Below, in pieces: positions 6,264 through 13,052 of a DNA stretch of 13,052 nt (position 1 is the first letter of the stretch; each line of letters opens with the position of its first letter). The notes below the pieces were generated by a model that was given only the letters and a program-made list of their open reading frames with translations, was not told the origin of the DNA and searched no databases. The DNA comes from Savagea sp. Lineage in GTDB: Bacteria > Bacillota > Bacilli > Bacillales_A > Planococcaceae. A program made the position numbers and the translations under genes. The stretch is taken from contig JASLHQ010000047.1 of assembly GCA_030152265.1 (NCBI GenBank), positions 1 to 13,052 of the forward strand. Reading direction: 5' to 3'.

Positions 6264-7202
6264 ATGGAAGAACAACAGGAAAAAAATATACGGCAATTGA
6301 TTGAAGAACGTAAAAAGAAAAAAACATTTCGAGACTATTTCGAAAAATCAATTCCGTCTTTACTTTTTGTCATTGCGAGTATTTCGGTATTGACGACAAT
6401 CGGAATTGTCATTACGTTACTGACGGAAACCGTAGAATTTTTTAAACGGGTCCCTATTGTAGAGTTCGTTACAGGCACAGTGTTGAAACCGCTGAGTCAA
6501 AACCCGGAGTTCGGTGTGTTACCACTCGTCATGGGTACGATGTTGTCGTCATTGATCGCGATGTTCGTCGCTGTGCCAATCGGTTTAATGACAGCCATTT
6601 ATTTAAGTGAATATGCGTCTGAGAAAGTGCGCAAACGTTTAAAACCGATGTTGGAACTGCTCGCAGGGATTCCGACAATCGTTTACGGATTTTTCGCCTT
6701 CACATTCGTCACACCGATTTTGAAAAATTTAATTCCAGGATTGGAAGCGACGAATATTTTAAGTCCAGGTCTCGTCATGGGAGTGATGATCATCCCGATG
6801 ATCGCTTCTTTATCAGAAGATGCGATGAGCTCTGTGCCACAATCGATGCGTGAAGGAGCGCTCGGTTTAGGAGCGACGAAATTGGAAGTGACACGTAAAG
6901 TGGTCATTCCTGCAGCGCTTTCTGGAATTATCGCATCGTTCGTACTCGGGATTTCACGCGCGATTGGTGAAACGATGATCGTGACGATTGCGAGCGGTAG
7001 TACGAAAAACTTCACAGTCGACGTGACCCAATCGATGCAAACGATGACAGCGTATATTGTCGAAGTAACTGGTGGAGATGCGCCCGCAGGTTCAACGGTT
7101 TATTACAGTTTGTATGCTGTTGCGATGACATTGTTCATTTTCACATTGCTTATGAACGTGTTGGCACGCTACGTATCACGCAAGTTTAGAGAGGTGTATT
7201 AA
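6264..7202 (+). CDS. pstC: Phosphate ABC transporter permease PstC
   Basis: PstC forms, with PstA, the membrane channel for phosphate. The 312-residue protein has a charged cytoplasmic N-terminus (EERKKKKTFRDYFEKS), then a membrane helix at about residues 30-53 and five more hydrophobic segments. The permease domain carries the EAA-type coupling loop EGALGLGATKLEVTRKVVIP, which contacts PstB, followed by the family stretch SRAIGETMIV. The start is supported by GAGGAG (6249-6254). It lies 67 nt after pstS across the attenuator hairpin, and the stop is 1 nt before the pstA start, so pstC and pstA are translated together. No separate promoter is seen. Confidence 0.97.
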   Translation: MEEQQEKNIRQLIEERKKKKTFRDYFEKSIPSLLFVIASISVLTTIGIVITLLTETVEFFKRVPIVEFVTGTVLKPLSQNPEFGVLPLVMGTMLSSLIAMFVAVPIGLMTAIYLSEYASEKVRKRLKPMLELLAGIPTIVYGFFAFTFVTPILKNLIPGLEATNILSPGLVMGVMIIPMIASLSEDAMSSVPQSMREGALGLGATKLEVTRKVVIPAALSGIIASFVLGISRAIGETMIVTIASGSTKNFTVDVTQSMQTMTAYIVEVTGGDAPAGSTVYYSLYAVAMTLFIFTLLMNVLARYVSRKFREVY

Positions 7203-7203
7203 G

Positions 7204-8091
7204 ATGGAACATGTTCAAGAAGCACAACAATTTGAACGTAAATTAAATGGTCGTTTATTATTGAATAAAGTGTCGAAAGGCATCTTCTTTCTTTCTACTT
7301 TGTTCGGACTTGTCGTATTAGCTGTTTTACTTTATCGTGTTTTATCTGAAGGGATCTCCTACATTAACTGGAACTTTTTGACGGGGAAATTGTCTACAAA
7401 TCCAGAGCGTGCAGGCATTATGGGAGCGATTCTCGGTACGTTTTGGCTCATGATTGTCGTGGCGCCTGTAACGATGTTTCTCGGTGTCGCAACCGCTATT
7501 TATTTAGAAATGTATGCGAAGAAAAATAAATTCACAGAATTTATTCAGACGAATATTGCAAACTTAGCGGGAGTTCCTTCGATCGTTTACGGGATTTTAG
7601 GTTTGACAGTATTCGTCCGTGCGATGAATCTCGGAAACATTGTTCTCGCTGGTGGGCTGACGATGTCATTGCTCATTTTACCAATCGTCATCGTCGCAAG
7701 TCAGGAAGCATTGAGAGCAGTCCCTAAATTTTTAGAAGAAGGTTCACTCGGGATGGGAGCGACGAAGTGGCAAACGATTCGTGCCGTCGTTTTACCTGTC
7801 GCATTACCTGGAATTTTAACAGGGGCGATTTTAGCATTATCTCGTGCAATCGGAGAGACCGCACCACTCGTCGTCATCGGAATTCCAGCATTGCTCATTC
7901 CGTTCCCAGGCAGTATTTTCGATAAGTTTACTGTGTTGCCTATGCAAATTTATTACTGGACGCTCGATTCGTCACTCGTAGCGGAATATGCGAACTTAGC
8001 GGCAGCGACGATCATCGTCTTACTCGTCGCGTTACTCGTGTTAAATTCATCTGCGATTATCATCCGTAATAAATTTACAAAACGATTTTAG
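7204..8091 (+). CDS. pstA: Phosphate ABC transporter permease PstA
   Basis: PstA is the second permease subunit of the phosphate importer. The 295-residue protein begins with a soluble stretch of about 25 residues, then six hydrophobic segments. The coupling loop EGSLGMGATKWQTIRAVVLP and SRAIGETAPLVVIG parallel those of PstC, and NLAGVPSIVYGILGL is typical of the family. GAGAGGTG (7189-7196), located in the end of pstC, serves as ribosome binding site. A strong terminator follows, and the ATPase gene and phoU that usually come next are absent here. PstB must be supplied by the separate unit upstream. Confidence 0.97.
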   Translation: MEHVQEAQQFERKLNGRLLLNKVSKGIFFLSTLFGLVVLAVLLYRVLSEGISYINWNFLTGKLSTNPERAGIMGAILGTFWLMIVVAPVTMFLGVATAIYLEMYAKKNKFTEFIQTNIANLAGVPSIVYGILGLTVFVRAMNLGNIVLAGGLTMSLLILPIVIVASQEALRAVPKFLEEGSLGMGATKWQTIRAVVLPVALPGILTGAILALSRAIGETAPLVVIGIPALLIPFPGSIFDKFTVLPMQIYYWTLDSSLVAEYANLAAATIIVLLVALLVLNSSAIIIRNKFTKRF

Positions 8092-8099
8092 TCATTCGC

Positions 8100-8137
8100 A
8101 AAACGTGTTAGTCTTAGTAGAGACTAACACGTTTTTT
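8100..8137 (+). terminator. Rho-independent terminator after pstA
   Basis: AAAACGTGTTAGTCT (8100-8114) pairs perfectly over 15 bp with AGACTAACACGTTTT (8121-8135) around a 6-nt loop, with T to 8137. It leaves only 24 nt before the lytS start. Confidence 0.95.
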
Positions 8138-8161
8138 AAATGCAATGAAAGAGGTGAGCGC

Positions 8162-9886
8162 ATGGCCGATTTATTTATCATTATGCTAGAACGCGTGAGC
8201 ATTATTGTGGCGATGGCTTTCGTTTTAACACGTTTTCGCTTTTTTAAAATGATGACGCAACATCATAAATTGAGTCGGAAACAAAATATATCCGCCATTA
8301 TTTTATTCGGTTTATTCGGCATTATCGGTACGTATTTTGGGGTATCGTTCAATACGTCAACTGCTCACTTCGAAAGTGTGTCCAACAATTTAGCGCAAGA
8401 AGAAGCGATTGCGAATTCGCGCGTCATTGGGGTCGTCGTGGCAGGGCTTCTCGGGGGCTCGCGACTCGGAATCGGAGCGGGATTAATCGCAGGGGCGCAC
8501 CGGTTTATGCTCGGAGGATTTACTGCAGTCGCTTGTAGTGTGTCGACCGTTATTTCAGGAGGAGTTGCAAGTCGTCTACATCGAAAAAATAAACGCATAT
8601 CGACACCGATTGCTTTTTTAGTAGGAGCGCTCGCGGAAGCGTTCCAAATGTCGCTCATCTTACTCATATCGAAACCGTTCGATCAAGCATGGGCGCTCGT
8701 TTCTGTCATCGGATTGCCGATGATTATCGCAAACGGAATCGGTACGGCTTTATTCATGTTGATCATTTATAGCGTGTCTGATGAAGAAGAGAAAGCGAGT
8801 GCGATGCAAGCGGAAAAAACGTTGCGCATCGCCAATCAAACGATCGGGTACATGCGCCAAGGAATGACACCTCATACGGCAGAGCAAGTGTGTCACATTT
8901 TATATAAAGAATTAAATCCGGTCGCTGTTGCGATTACAGATGAGTCGCGAATTTTAGCCCATGTCGGCATCGCGAGCGATCACCATCAGCCACTTAGTGA
9001 AATTCAAACGCATTTAACGCGAGAAGTGTTGCAGCAAGGGGAATTAGTCGTCGCAGATGGGCCGCGCATTCATTGTCAACGCCCTGACTGTCCGCTCCAA
9101 GCCGCAGTCATCACGCCGTTAAAACTTCGCGGTGAAGCGGTAGGAACGTTGAAATTGTATTACCCGTCTAAAAAAGACATTAATGAAGTGACGATTCAAA
9201 TGATTCGTGGACTTGCGAGCTTATTAAATGATCAATTGGAACTGGCCGATGCAGAACGGCTTCATCAGTTAGCGAAGGAAGCGGAAATACAAGCGTTGCA
9301 AGCTCAAATTAGTCCTCACTTTTTATTTAACTCGATGAACGTCATCATCTCACTCATTCGGACGAGACCAGATGAAGCGCGGTCTTTATTAACGTCGCTC
9401 TCTTATTTTTTAAGGCAAAATGTCGAGCGAACGAAAGCGCCATTCATTACGATTCGAGAAGAGCTCGCCCACGTACAAGCGTATGTCGCGATTGAAGAAG
9501 CACGTTTTGTCGACCAATTAACGGTCGTCCAACAAATTGATGAAGCGGCATTAGAAACGAAAATACCGCCACTGTCGATTCAACCACTCGTTGAAAATGC
9601 GATTCGCTATGGGATGCAAGGATGTGAAGGCCATTGTTATGTGACGATTGCGATTGACTGTTTAGGAGATAAAGTGAAAGTAGAAGTTTCAGACAATGGC
9701 TTAGGAATGACGGAAGAAAAATTACAAAAGGTCGGGCAACAAAAAGACGAAGAGACAGAAAGTACAGGTGTCGGTTTGTACAATGTCAATCGTCGATTAA
9801 GTATGACATACGGTCCGACGGCAGCTTTACAGTTTCACAGTGAACTTGATCAAGGAACGAAAGTACAATTTGTCATTGATGCATAG
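8162..9886 (+). CDS. lytS: LytS-family sensor histidine kinase (likely pyruvate-responsive)
   Basis: This is a membrane sensor kinase of the LytS/BtsS/YpdA family, 574 residues. The N-terminal part has five or six membrane segments (to about residue 205). It contains the 5TM-LYT receptor signature NSRVIGVVVAGLLGGSRLG followed by GAGLIAGAHRF. A GAF-like domain follows (about 225-350, with the cysteine pair in HCQRPDCPLQ). The kinase part contains the phosphoacceptor H386 in QISPHFLFNSMN, the N-box PLVENAIRYGMQ (N479) and the ATP-lid motifs DNGLGM (D511) and GVGLYNVNRRL. I chose ATG 8162 because GAGGTGAG precedes it. An earlier in-frame GTG lies inside the pstA terminator. The gene is followed at 10 nt by its response regulator and then by a CstA transporter. 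In relatives (E. coli BtsSR, B. subtilis LytST) the signal is pyruvate, so the same is inferred here. Confidence 0.93.
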   Translation: MADLFIIMLERVSIIVAMAFVLTRFRFFKMMTQHHKLSRKQNISAIILFGLFGIIGTYFGVSFNTSTAHFESVSNNLAQEEAIANSRVIGVVVAGLLGGSRLGIGAGLIAGAHRFMLGGFTAVACSVSTVISGGVASRLHRKNKRISTPIAFLVGALAEAFQMSLILLISKPFDQAWALVSVIGLPMIIANGIGTALFMLIIYSVSDEEEKASAMQAEKTLRIANQTIGYMRQGMTPHTAEQVCHILYKELNPVAVAITDESRILAHVGIASDHHQPLSEIQTHLTREVLQQGELVVADGPRIHCQRPDCPLQAAVITPLKLRGEAVGTLKLYYPSKKDINEVTIQMIRGLASLLNDQLELADAERLHQLAKEAEIQALQAQISPHFLFNSMNVIISLIRTRPDEARSLLTSLSYFLRQNVERTKAPFITIREELAHVQAYVAIEEARFVDQLTVVQQIDEAALETKIPPLSIQPLVENAIRYGMQGCEGHCYVTIAIDCLGDKVKVEVSDNGLGMTEEKLQKVGQQKDEETESTGVGLYNVNRRLSMTYGPTAALQFHSELDQGTKVQFVIDA

Positions 9887-9896
9887 GGGGAACAAC

Positions 9897-10622
9897 ATGT
9901 TAACAGAGAAAGTACGAGCGATTGTCGTCGATGATGAACGATATGCTCGAGAAGAGTTAGTTTATTTATTAACGGAACAATTACATGTCGATGTCGTCGC
10001 TGAAGCGAGCAGTGGCGAAGAGGCTATTGTGCAAGCTGTCCAACATGAACCAGATGTTTTATTTTTAGATGTTTCCATGGGAAAAATGGGTGGAATCGAA
10101 ACGGCTGAAGCGATTCAAGCGTTGAAAAATCCACCGCAAATTGTGTTTGCGACGGCATATGCGCAATATGCTGTCGATGCTTTTCGCGTTCAAGCGACAG
10201 ACTATTTATTAAAGCCGTATAACATCGAAGAGTTAACACGAGCGATTTCGAAAGTGAAAAGTAAAATGACACCCGTCGAATCGAAACGCGCGCTTCATAA
10301 ATTAGCGATTGAAAACGAAGGCGAAATTAAATACATTTCCATTTCGACGATTTTATATGCTTTTCGAGAAGAGCAAGCGACGATGATCGTCACGTCACAC
10401 GCTACATATGAAGTGAAAATGTCATTAAAACAATTAGAAGAGCGATTAGAAGCGTATCCTTTTTTCCGCATCCATAAAAGCTACCTTGTCAATTTAAATG
10501 AAGTGACGAAATTAACCCCTTGGTTTAATGGGGCATTTCAACTAGAAGTGACAGGTCGAAATGAACAATTACCTGTCAGTCGCAACTACGTCAAGCAGCT
10601 AAAAGAGCGACTGGCGTTGTAA
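9897..10622 (+). CDS. lytR: LytTR-family response regulator
   Basis: This is the DNA-binding partner of the LytS kinase, 241 residues. The receiver domain (about 1-120) has the acidic pair D12-D13 in IVVDDERYARE, the phosphoacceptor D58 in VLFLDVSMG, the conserved threonine in FATAYAQYAVDAF and the lysine in LLKPYN. The C-terminal LytTR domain (about 140-241) contains YISISTILYAFREE, FFRIHKSYLVNLNEV and LPVSRNYVKQLKERL, all family hallmarks. ATG 9897 is preceded by a G-rich ribosome binding site that overlaps the lytS stop, so the two are co-translated. LytTR proteins bind paired 9-10 bp direct repeats about 21 bp apart, and such a pair lies between this gene and cstA. The name lytR (lytT in B. 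subtilis) is by family only. Control of autolysis genes such as lrgAB cannot be judged here. Confidence 0.93.
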   Translation: MLTEKVRAIVVDDERYAREELVYLLTEQLHVDVVAEASSGEEAIVQAVQHEPDVLFLDVSMGKMGGIETAEAIQALKNPPQIVFATAYAQYAVDAFRVQATDYLLKPYNIEELTRAISKVKSKMTPVESKRALHKLAIENEGEIKYISISTILYAFREEQATMIVTSHATYEVKMSLKQLEERLEAYPFFRIHKSYLVNLNEVTKLTPWFNGAFQLEVTGRNEQLPVSRNYVKQLKERLAL

Positions 10623-10634
10623 GTAAACGCTTTA

Positions 10635-10664
10635 AAACGACATCTTAATGTTCAGAAACGACAT
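10635..10664 (+). promoter_or_regulatory. Putative LytR operator: 9-bp direct repeats upstream of cstA
   Basis: AAACGACAT occurs perfectly at 10635-10643 and 10656-10664, a 21-bp step or two turns of the helix. This is the arrangement bound by LytTR regulators; E. coli YpdB, for example, binds repeats with the same step. Partial copies AAACGCT lie at 10625 and 10674. The site is 13 nt after the regulator gene and before the cstA -10. Confidence 0.65.
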
Positions 10665-10701
10665 GATGAATGAAAACGCTCTCTTTTCATAAAAAGTCTT
10701 T

Positions 10702-10707
10702 TATAAT
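10702..10707 (+). promoter_or_regulatory. -10 element of the cstA promoter
   Basis: A perfect TATAAT lies 42 nt before the cstA start. No recognisable -35 stands 16-18 bp upstream, which fits a promoter needing the activator bound at 10635-10664. TACAAT at 10713-10718 is an alternative. Confidence 0.55.
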
Positions 10708-10743
10708 AAAGCTACAATAAGACGTTCGAAAGGGGAGTATGGC

Positions 10744-12204
10744 ATGATTACATTTATCGTCAGTATTATTTTATTAGTAGTAGGTTATTTAACATATGGT
10801 AAATATGTCGAGCGTGTCTTCGGTCCGAAAGATCGCCCAACACCAGCTTATACGAGCAGTGATGGCGTCGATTACGTGCCGATGGATACGAAAAAGAACT
10901 CATTAATTCAATTATTAAATATCGCAGGAGTTGGGCCTATTTTCGGTCCAATTATGGGAGCGCTTTACGGTCCAGTCGCATTTATTTGGATTGTACTTGG
11001 GGCAATTTTTGCAGGGGGTGTGCACGACTATTTAACGGGGATGATTTCCATCCGTAACCGCGGTGCTCACTTACCAGAATTAGCAGGGAAGTTTTTAGGG
11101 AATGTGATGAAGCACGTCGTTAACGCATTTTCACTTTTATTATTAGTGTTAGTCGGAACGGTGTTCGTTTCAGCACCAGCTGATTTACTTTACAATTTAA
11201 TGGACGGAAAAGTCGCTTTAACTGTTATTTTAGTCCTTATTTTCGCTTATTATATTTTAGCGACATTGTTACCGATTGATAAAATTATCGGGCGTTTTTA
11301 TCCGATTTTTGGAATGTTACTCGTCATTAGTGCGATCGGAATTGGAGGCGGACTCATTTTAAAAGGAGCGCCAATTCCAGAGTTAACGCTTCAAAATTTA
11401 CACCCGGACAATATTCCGATTTTCCCATTATTATTTTTAACGATTTCATGTGGAGCTCTTTCAGGATTCCACGCAACGCAGTCACCGATCATTTCACGTA
11501 CGACTGAAAAAGAAGGACAAGGTCGTAAAATTTTCTACGGCATGATGATTGCAGAAGGGATTATCGCAATGATTTGGGCAGCAGCAGGAATGAGCTTATT
11601 CTCAGGAGATAAGTTAAATGAATTGTTAGCAGCAGGTGGACCAGCTGTCGTCGTTAGTGAAGTAGCGACAACGATGTTAGGAGCGGTTGGAGGAACGATT
11701 GCGATTTTAGGAGTTATTATTTTACCGATCACTTCAGGAGATACAGCATTCCGTAGTGCACGTATGATCATCGCAGACTATTTCAAAATTGGACAAGCGA
11801 AAATTGGAAAACGTTTAATGATCGCTTTACCGATGTTCGTCATTTCAATCGCTTTAACACAAATTGACTTCAACATTTTATGGCGTTACTTCTCATGGGC
11901 GAACCAATCGACAGCGGTCATCGCACTTTATGTAGGCGCGATGTATTTATTCATTAGTAAGAAAAACTACTGGATTGCGCTCATCCCGGGAATATTTATG
12001 TTAATGGCGACGACGACGTACATTTTAAATGCGAAAATTGGTTTTAACTTACCGATGAACATTTCGTACATCGGAGCGGTTATTACGACAATCACATTAA
12101 CGGCAGTATTTTTCGTCGGAGCGAAACAAGCGCGTCAAAAAGAAATTCCGTTAGAAGAGGATATTTCACGATACGAAAAAGCACATCCTGTGCCAGAAGT
12201 TTAA
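10744..12204 (+). CDS. cstA: CstA-family carbon starvation protein, probable pyruvate transporter
   Basis: This is a polytopic membrane protein of the CstA family, 486 residues with about a dozen hydrophobic segments. Family landmarks are YGKYVERVFGP and YVPMDTKKNSLIQLLNIAGVGP near the start, then GAIFAGGVHDYLTGMISIRNRG, SGFHATQSPIISRT, LPITSGDTAFRSARMI and FSWANQSTAVIALY. E. coli BtsT and CstA are pyruvate:proton symporters, and older work linked CstA to peptide use. Pyruvate is the best inference here because the gene sits directly behind a LytSR pair with a likely operator between them. The protein is shorter than E. coli CstA (about 700 residues); short versions are known in Bacillota. 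ATG 10744 is preceded by AGGGGAG. A bidirectional terminator follows. Confidence 0.93.
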   Translation: MITFIVSIILLVVGYLTYGKYVERVFGPKDRPTPAYTSSDGVDYVPMDTKKNSLIQLLNIAGVGPIFGPIMGALYGPVAFIWIVLGAIFAGGVHDYLTGMISIRNRGAHLPELAGKFLGNVMKHVVNAFSLLLLVLVGTVFVSAPADLLYNLMDGKVALTVILVLIFAYYILATLLPIDKIIGRFYPIFGMLLVISAIGIGGGLILKGAPIPELTLQNLHPDNIPIFPLLFLTISCGALSGFHATQSPIISRTTEKEGQGRKIFYGMMIAEGIIAMIWAAAGMSLFSGDKLNELLAAGGPAVVVSEVATTMLGAVGGTIAILGVIILPITSGDTAFRSARMIIADYFKIGQAKIGKRLMIALPMFVISIALTQIDFNILWRYFSWANQSTAVIALYVGAMYLFISKKNYWIALIPGIFMLMATTTYILNAKIGFNLPMNISYIGAVITTITLTAVFFVGAKQARQKEIPLEEDISRYEKAHPVPEV

Positions 12205-12209
12205 AAATG

Positions 12210-12252
12210 AAAAGCTATGACAATTCACATTTGTGAGTAGTCATAGCTTTTT
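12210..12252. terminator. Bidirectional terminator between cstA and the UPF0145 gene
   Basis: AAAAGCTATGAC (12210-12221) pairs perfectly with GTCATAGCTTTT (12240-12251), with a smaller TCACA/TGTGA stem inside. T runs lie outside on the + strand, and A runs (T on the - strand) lie on the other side. It therefore serves cstA and the converging UPF0145 gene. Confidence 0.9.
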
Positions 12253-12259
12253 GTGTAAA

Positions 12260-12574
12260 TTAACGGTAAATAACTGCTGTGCCTGTTGCGACACACATGA
12301 GCATGCCTTCACGCAATGTTTCAAAGTCGAGATCGACTCCGACGACTGCATTTGCACCGAGCGCCTTAGCGTGAGCTTCCATTTCAGCGAGCGCTGTTTC
12401 TCGAGCTTCAGTCAATTTTTCTTCATACGCACCGCTGCGACCTCCGACGACATCTGTAAAGCTCGCGAAAATGTCACGTACGATATTGGCTCCCATAATC
12501 GTTTCACCCGAGACGACGCCGAGATAATCGGTAATTTCGCGTCCTTGAATCGTTGGTGTTGTTGTTACTAACAT
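12260..12574 (-). CDS. UPF0145 (YbjQ-family) protein
   Basis: The 104-residue product matches the YbjQ/UPF0145 family in length and sequence. It begins MLVTTTPTIQGREITDYLGVV and contains GETIMGANIVRDIFASFTDVVGGRSGAYE, LTEARETALAEM.AHAKALGANAVVGVDLDFE and a final MCVATGTAVIYR. Family members are small, probably oligomeric proteins of unproven function, sometimes annotated as heavy-metal binding. I chose the ATG at 12574 because family members normally begin MLVTTT. The frame is open further, to an ATG at 12613, but those 13 extra residues come from sequence touching the end of the neighbouring insertion element. The ribosome binding site is weak: AGCAGTGA (12579-12586) is one base from the usual AGGAGTGA. 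No promoter was found between the gene and the element. Confidence 0.88.
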   Translation of the reverse strand: MLVTTTPTIQGREITDYLGVVSGETIMGANIVRDIFASFTDVVGGRSGAYEEKLTEARETALAEMEAHAKALGANAVVGVDLDFETLREGMLMCVATGTAVIYR

Positions 12575-12616
12575 ACAATCACTGCTACTAAAAACATTAT
12601 CAAATATATTCATCTG

Positions 12617-12631
12617 ATAATGCTAGATTAT
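12617..12631. repeat. Small hairpin at the right end of the TnpB element
   Basis: ATAAT (12617-12621) and ATTAT (12627-12631) form a 5-bp stem with loop GCTAG, extendable by one G-T pair. IS200/IS605 ends carry such subterminal hairpins recognised by TnpA. This one is short, so the role is tentative. Confidence 0.45.
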
Positions 12632-12745
12632 TTCTTGCTTCTACGTGTTCCGCCTCGCCACTTGCTCGCTACTACGGTTTGTCTAACACTCCACAAGCGT
12701 CAATTCCGATGTAGCCCACCGTACATATACAAAGATTAGTTATGT
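12632..12745 (-). ncRNA. Putative TnpB-associated omegaRNA (right-end RNA)
   Basis: The stretch after the tnpB stop reads on the - strand through GTACGGTGGGCTACATCGGA, then GTAGTAGCGAGCAAGTGGCG and AGGCGGAACACGTAGAAGCAAGAAA. This resembles the conserved non-coding 3' region of many Bacillota IS605-type tnpB genes, which is transcribed as the guide RNA scaffold. The conserved ending AAGCAAGAAA finishes at 12631. The 5' limit probably lies inside tnpB. The guide portion would come from sequence just past the element end, that is, towards the UPF0145 gene. Confidence 0.55.
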
Positions 12746-13052
12746 TAATACTTTGTATTCTGTTGCATATTTTAGATTTAAACTGGCGTTAAAGTCGCGG
12801 TCGATTTCGATGCCACACTCATCACATACAAATGTACGCTCTGATAAGCTGAGATTCGACTTTTTAGCCCCACAGCACGAACATAATTTCGAGGATGGGT
12901 AAAAGCGGCTTACTTGTCTCAGCTCGATCCCATATTCGATACACTTTACAAGCAAATATTCTTTAAAATAAAAGAAGTTTTGCTGTGTGATGGCTTTTGC
13001 TAAATGGCGATTTTTCATCATGCCTTTGACGTTTAAATCTTCAATTGTTATA
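12740..13052 (-). CDS. tnpB: TnpB, C-terminal part (5' end outside window)
   Basis: TnpB is the RNA-guided DNA endonuclease of IS200/IS605 elements and the ancestor of Cas12. The reading frame is open to the window edge. The residues ITIEDLNVKG come before the first ATG (13021), which is therefore not the start. Visible are the RuvC-II glutamate in IEDL, the conserved KNRHLAKAI and QVSRFYPSSKLCS, the zinc ribbon with two cysteine pairs (CSCCG and CDECG) and the RuvC-III aspartate in DRDFNASLNL. The nuclease residues within view are intact, but the RuvC-I aspartate and the N-terminal domain cannot be seen. The protein ends 12 residues after NASLNL, and the conserved right-end RNA region starts immediately. 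Whether the full gene is functional is unknown. Confidence 0.93.
   Translation of the reverse strand, partial: ITIEDLNVKGMMKNRHLAKAITQQNFFYFKEYLLVKCIEYGIELRQVSRFYPSSKLCSCCGAKKSNLSLSERTFVCDECGIEIDRDFNASLNLKYATEYKVLT

Larger units (their letters stand above)
12611..13052 (-). mobile_element. IS200/IS605-family element, right end (partial)
   Basis: The segment contains the 3' third of a tnpB gene, its conserved structured 3' region and a small hairpin (ATAAT-GCTAG-ATTAT, 12617-12631), which is the expected order at the right end of these elements. They lack inverted terminal repeats and insert without target duplication. The left end, the rest of tnpB and any tnpA lie beyond the window. The exact right boundary is not fixed by the sequence; it is likely between about 12600 and 12617. 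Confidence 0.75.

Noticed and set aside
8105..8161. Upstream GTG start extending LytS by 19 residues
   Set aside because: The extension would be encoded by the pstA terminator stem, and the ATG at 8162 has a good ribosome binding site.
12233..12571. 112-residue cysteine-rich open frame on the + strand
   Set aside because: It is antisense to the UPF0145 gene, whose protein matches a known family end to end, and it begins inside the bidirectional terminator without a ribosome binding site.
12661..12740. Extension of TnpB past its TAA by frameshift or stop readthrough
   Set aside because: Both relevant frames beyond the stop soon reach further stops, and the sequence is better explained as the conserved right-end RNA region.
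1..13052. CRISPR array, tRNA, rRNA or phage attachment site
   Set aside because: No regularly spaced long repeats, cloverleaf-like sequence or rRNA sequence was noticed on reading both strands.

Overview
The window holds ordinary, intact chromosomal genes of a low- to mid-GC Bacillota, most likely of the order Bacillales. The partial RsiW-type anti-sigma factor followed by cdaA-cdaR-glmM, the AGGAGG-type ribosome binding sites and the strong intrinsic terminators all point there. I could not settle the genus. All complete genes but one run on the + strand. The right end carries a UPF0145 gene and a partial transposon gene on the - strand.

Layout. (1) 1-279 is the C-terminal end of rsiW, closed by a terminator. 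(2) 349-541 is a regulatory gap with a perfect 14-bp inverted repeat, a possible ECF-sigma promoter and an extended -10 promoter. (3) 542-4074 is the cdaA-cdaR-glmM operon: cyclic-di-AMP synthesis, its membrane regulator, and the phosphoglucosamine mutase that feeds cell-wall synthesis. A terminator follows, where Bacillus subtilis would continue into glmS. (4) 4111-8091 is a phosphate (Pst) uptake locus in an unusual order. pstB comes first as its own unit with its own terminator, followed by pstS, pstC and pstA. Both pstB and pstS are preceded by TTTACA-like hexamers at exact 11-bp steps, the layout of PhoP-binding Pho boxes. A hairpin between pstS and pstC probably lowers expression of the permease genes relative to the binding protein. 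No phoU is present. (5) 8162-12204 is a LytS/LytR-type two-component pair followed by a CstA-family transporter. Related systems sense and import pyruvate. A pair of perfect 9-bp direct repeats 21 bp apart in front of cstA is a good candidate for the LytR operator. (6) 12260-12574 (-) is a YbjQ/UPF0145 protein sharing a bidirectional terminator with cstA. (7) About 12611-13052 (-) is the right part of an IS200/IS605-type element: the C-terminal third of TnpB, its likely omegaRNA and a small end hairpin that abuts the UPF0145 gene.

I see no clearly new biological system. The points most worth checking are the paired Pho boxes with the split pst locus, the LytTR-type operator at cstA, the promoter region between rsiW and cdaA, and the TnpB/omegaRNA end touching the UPF0145 gene.
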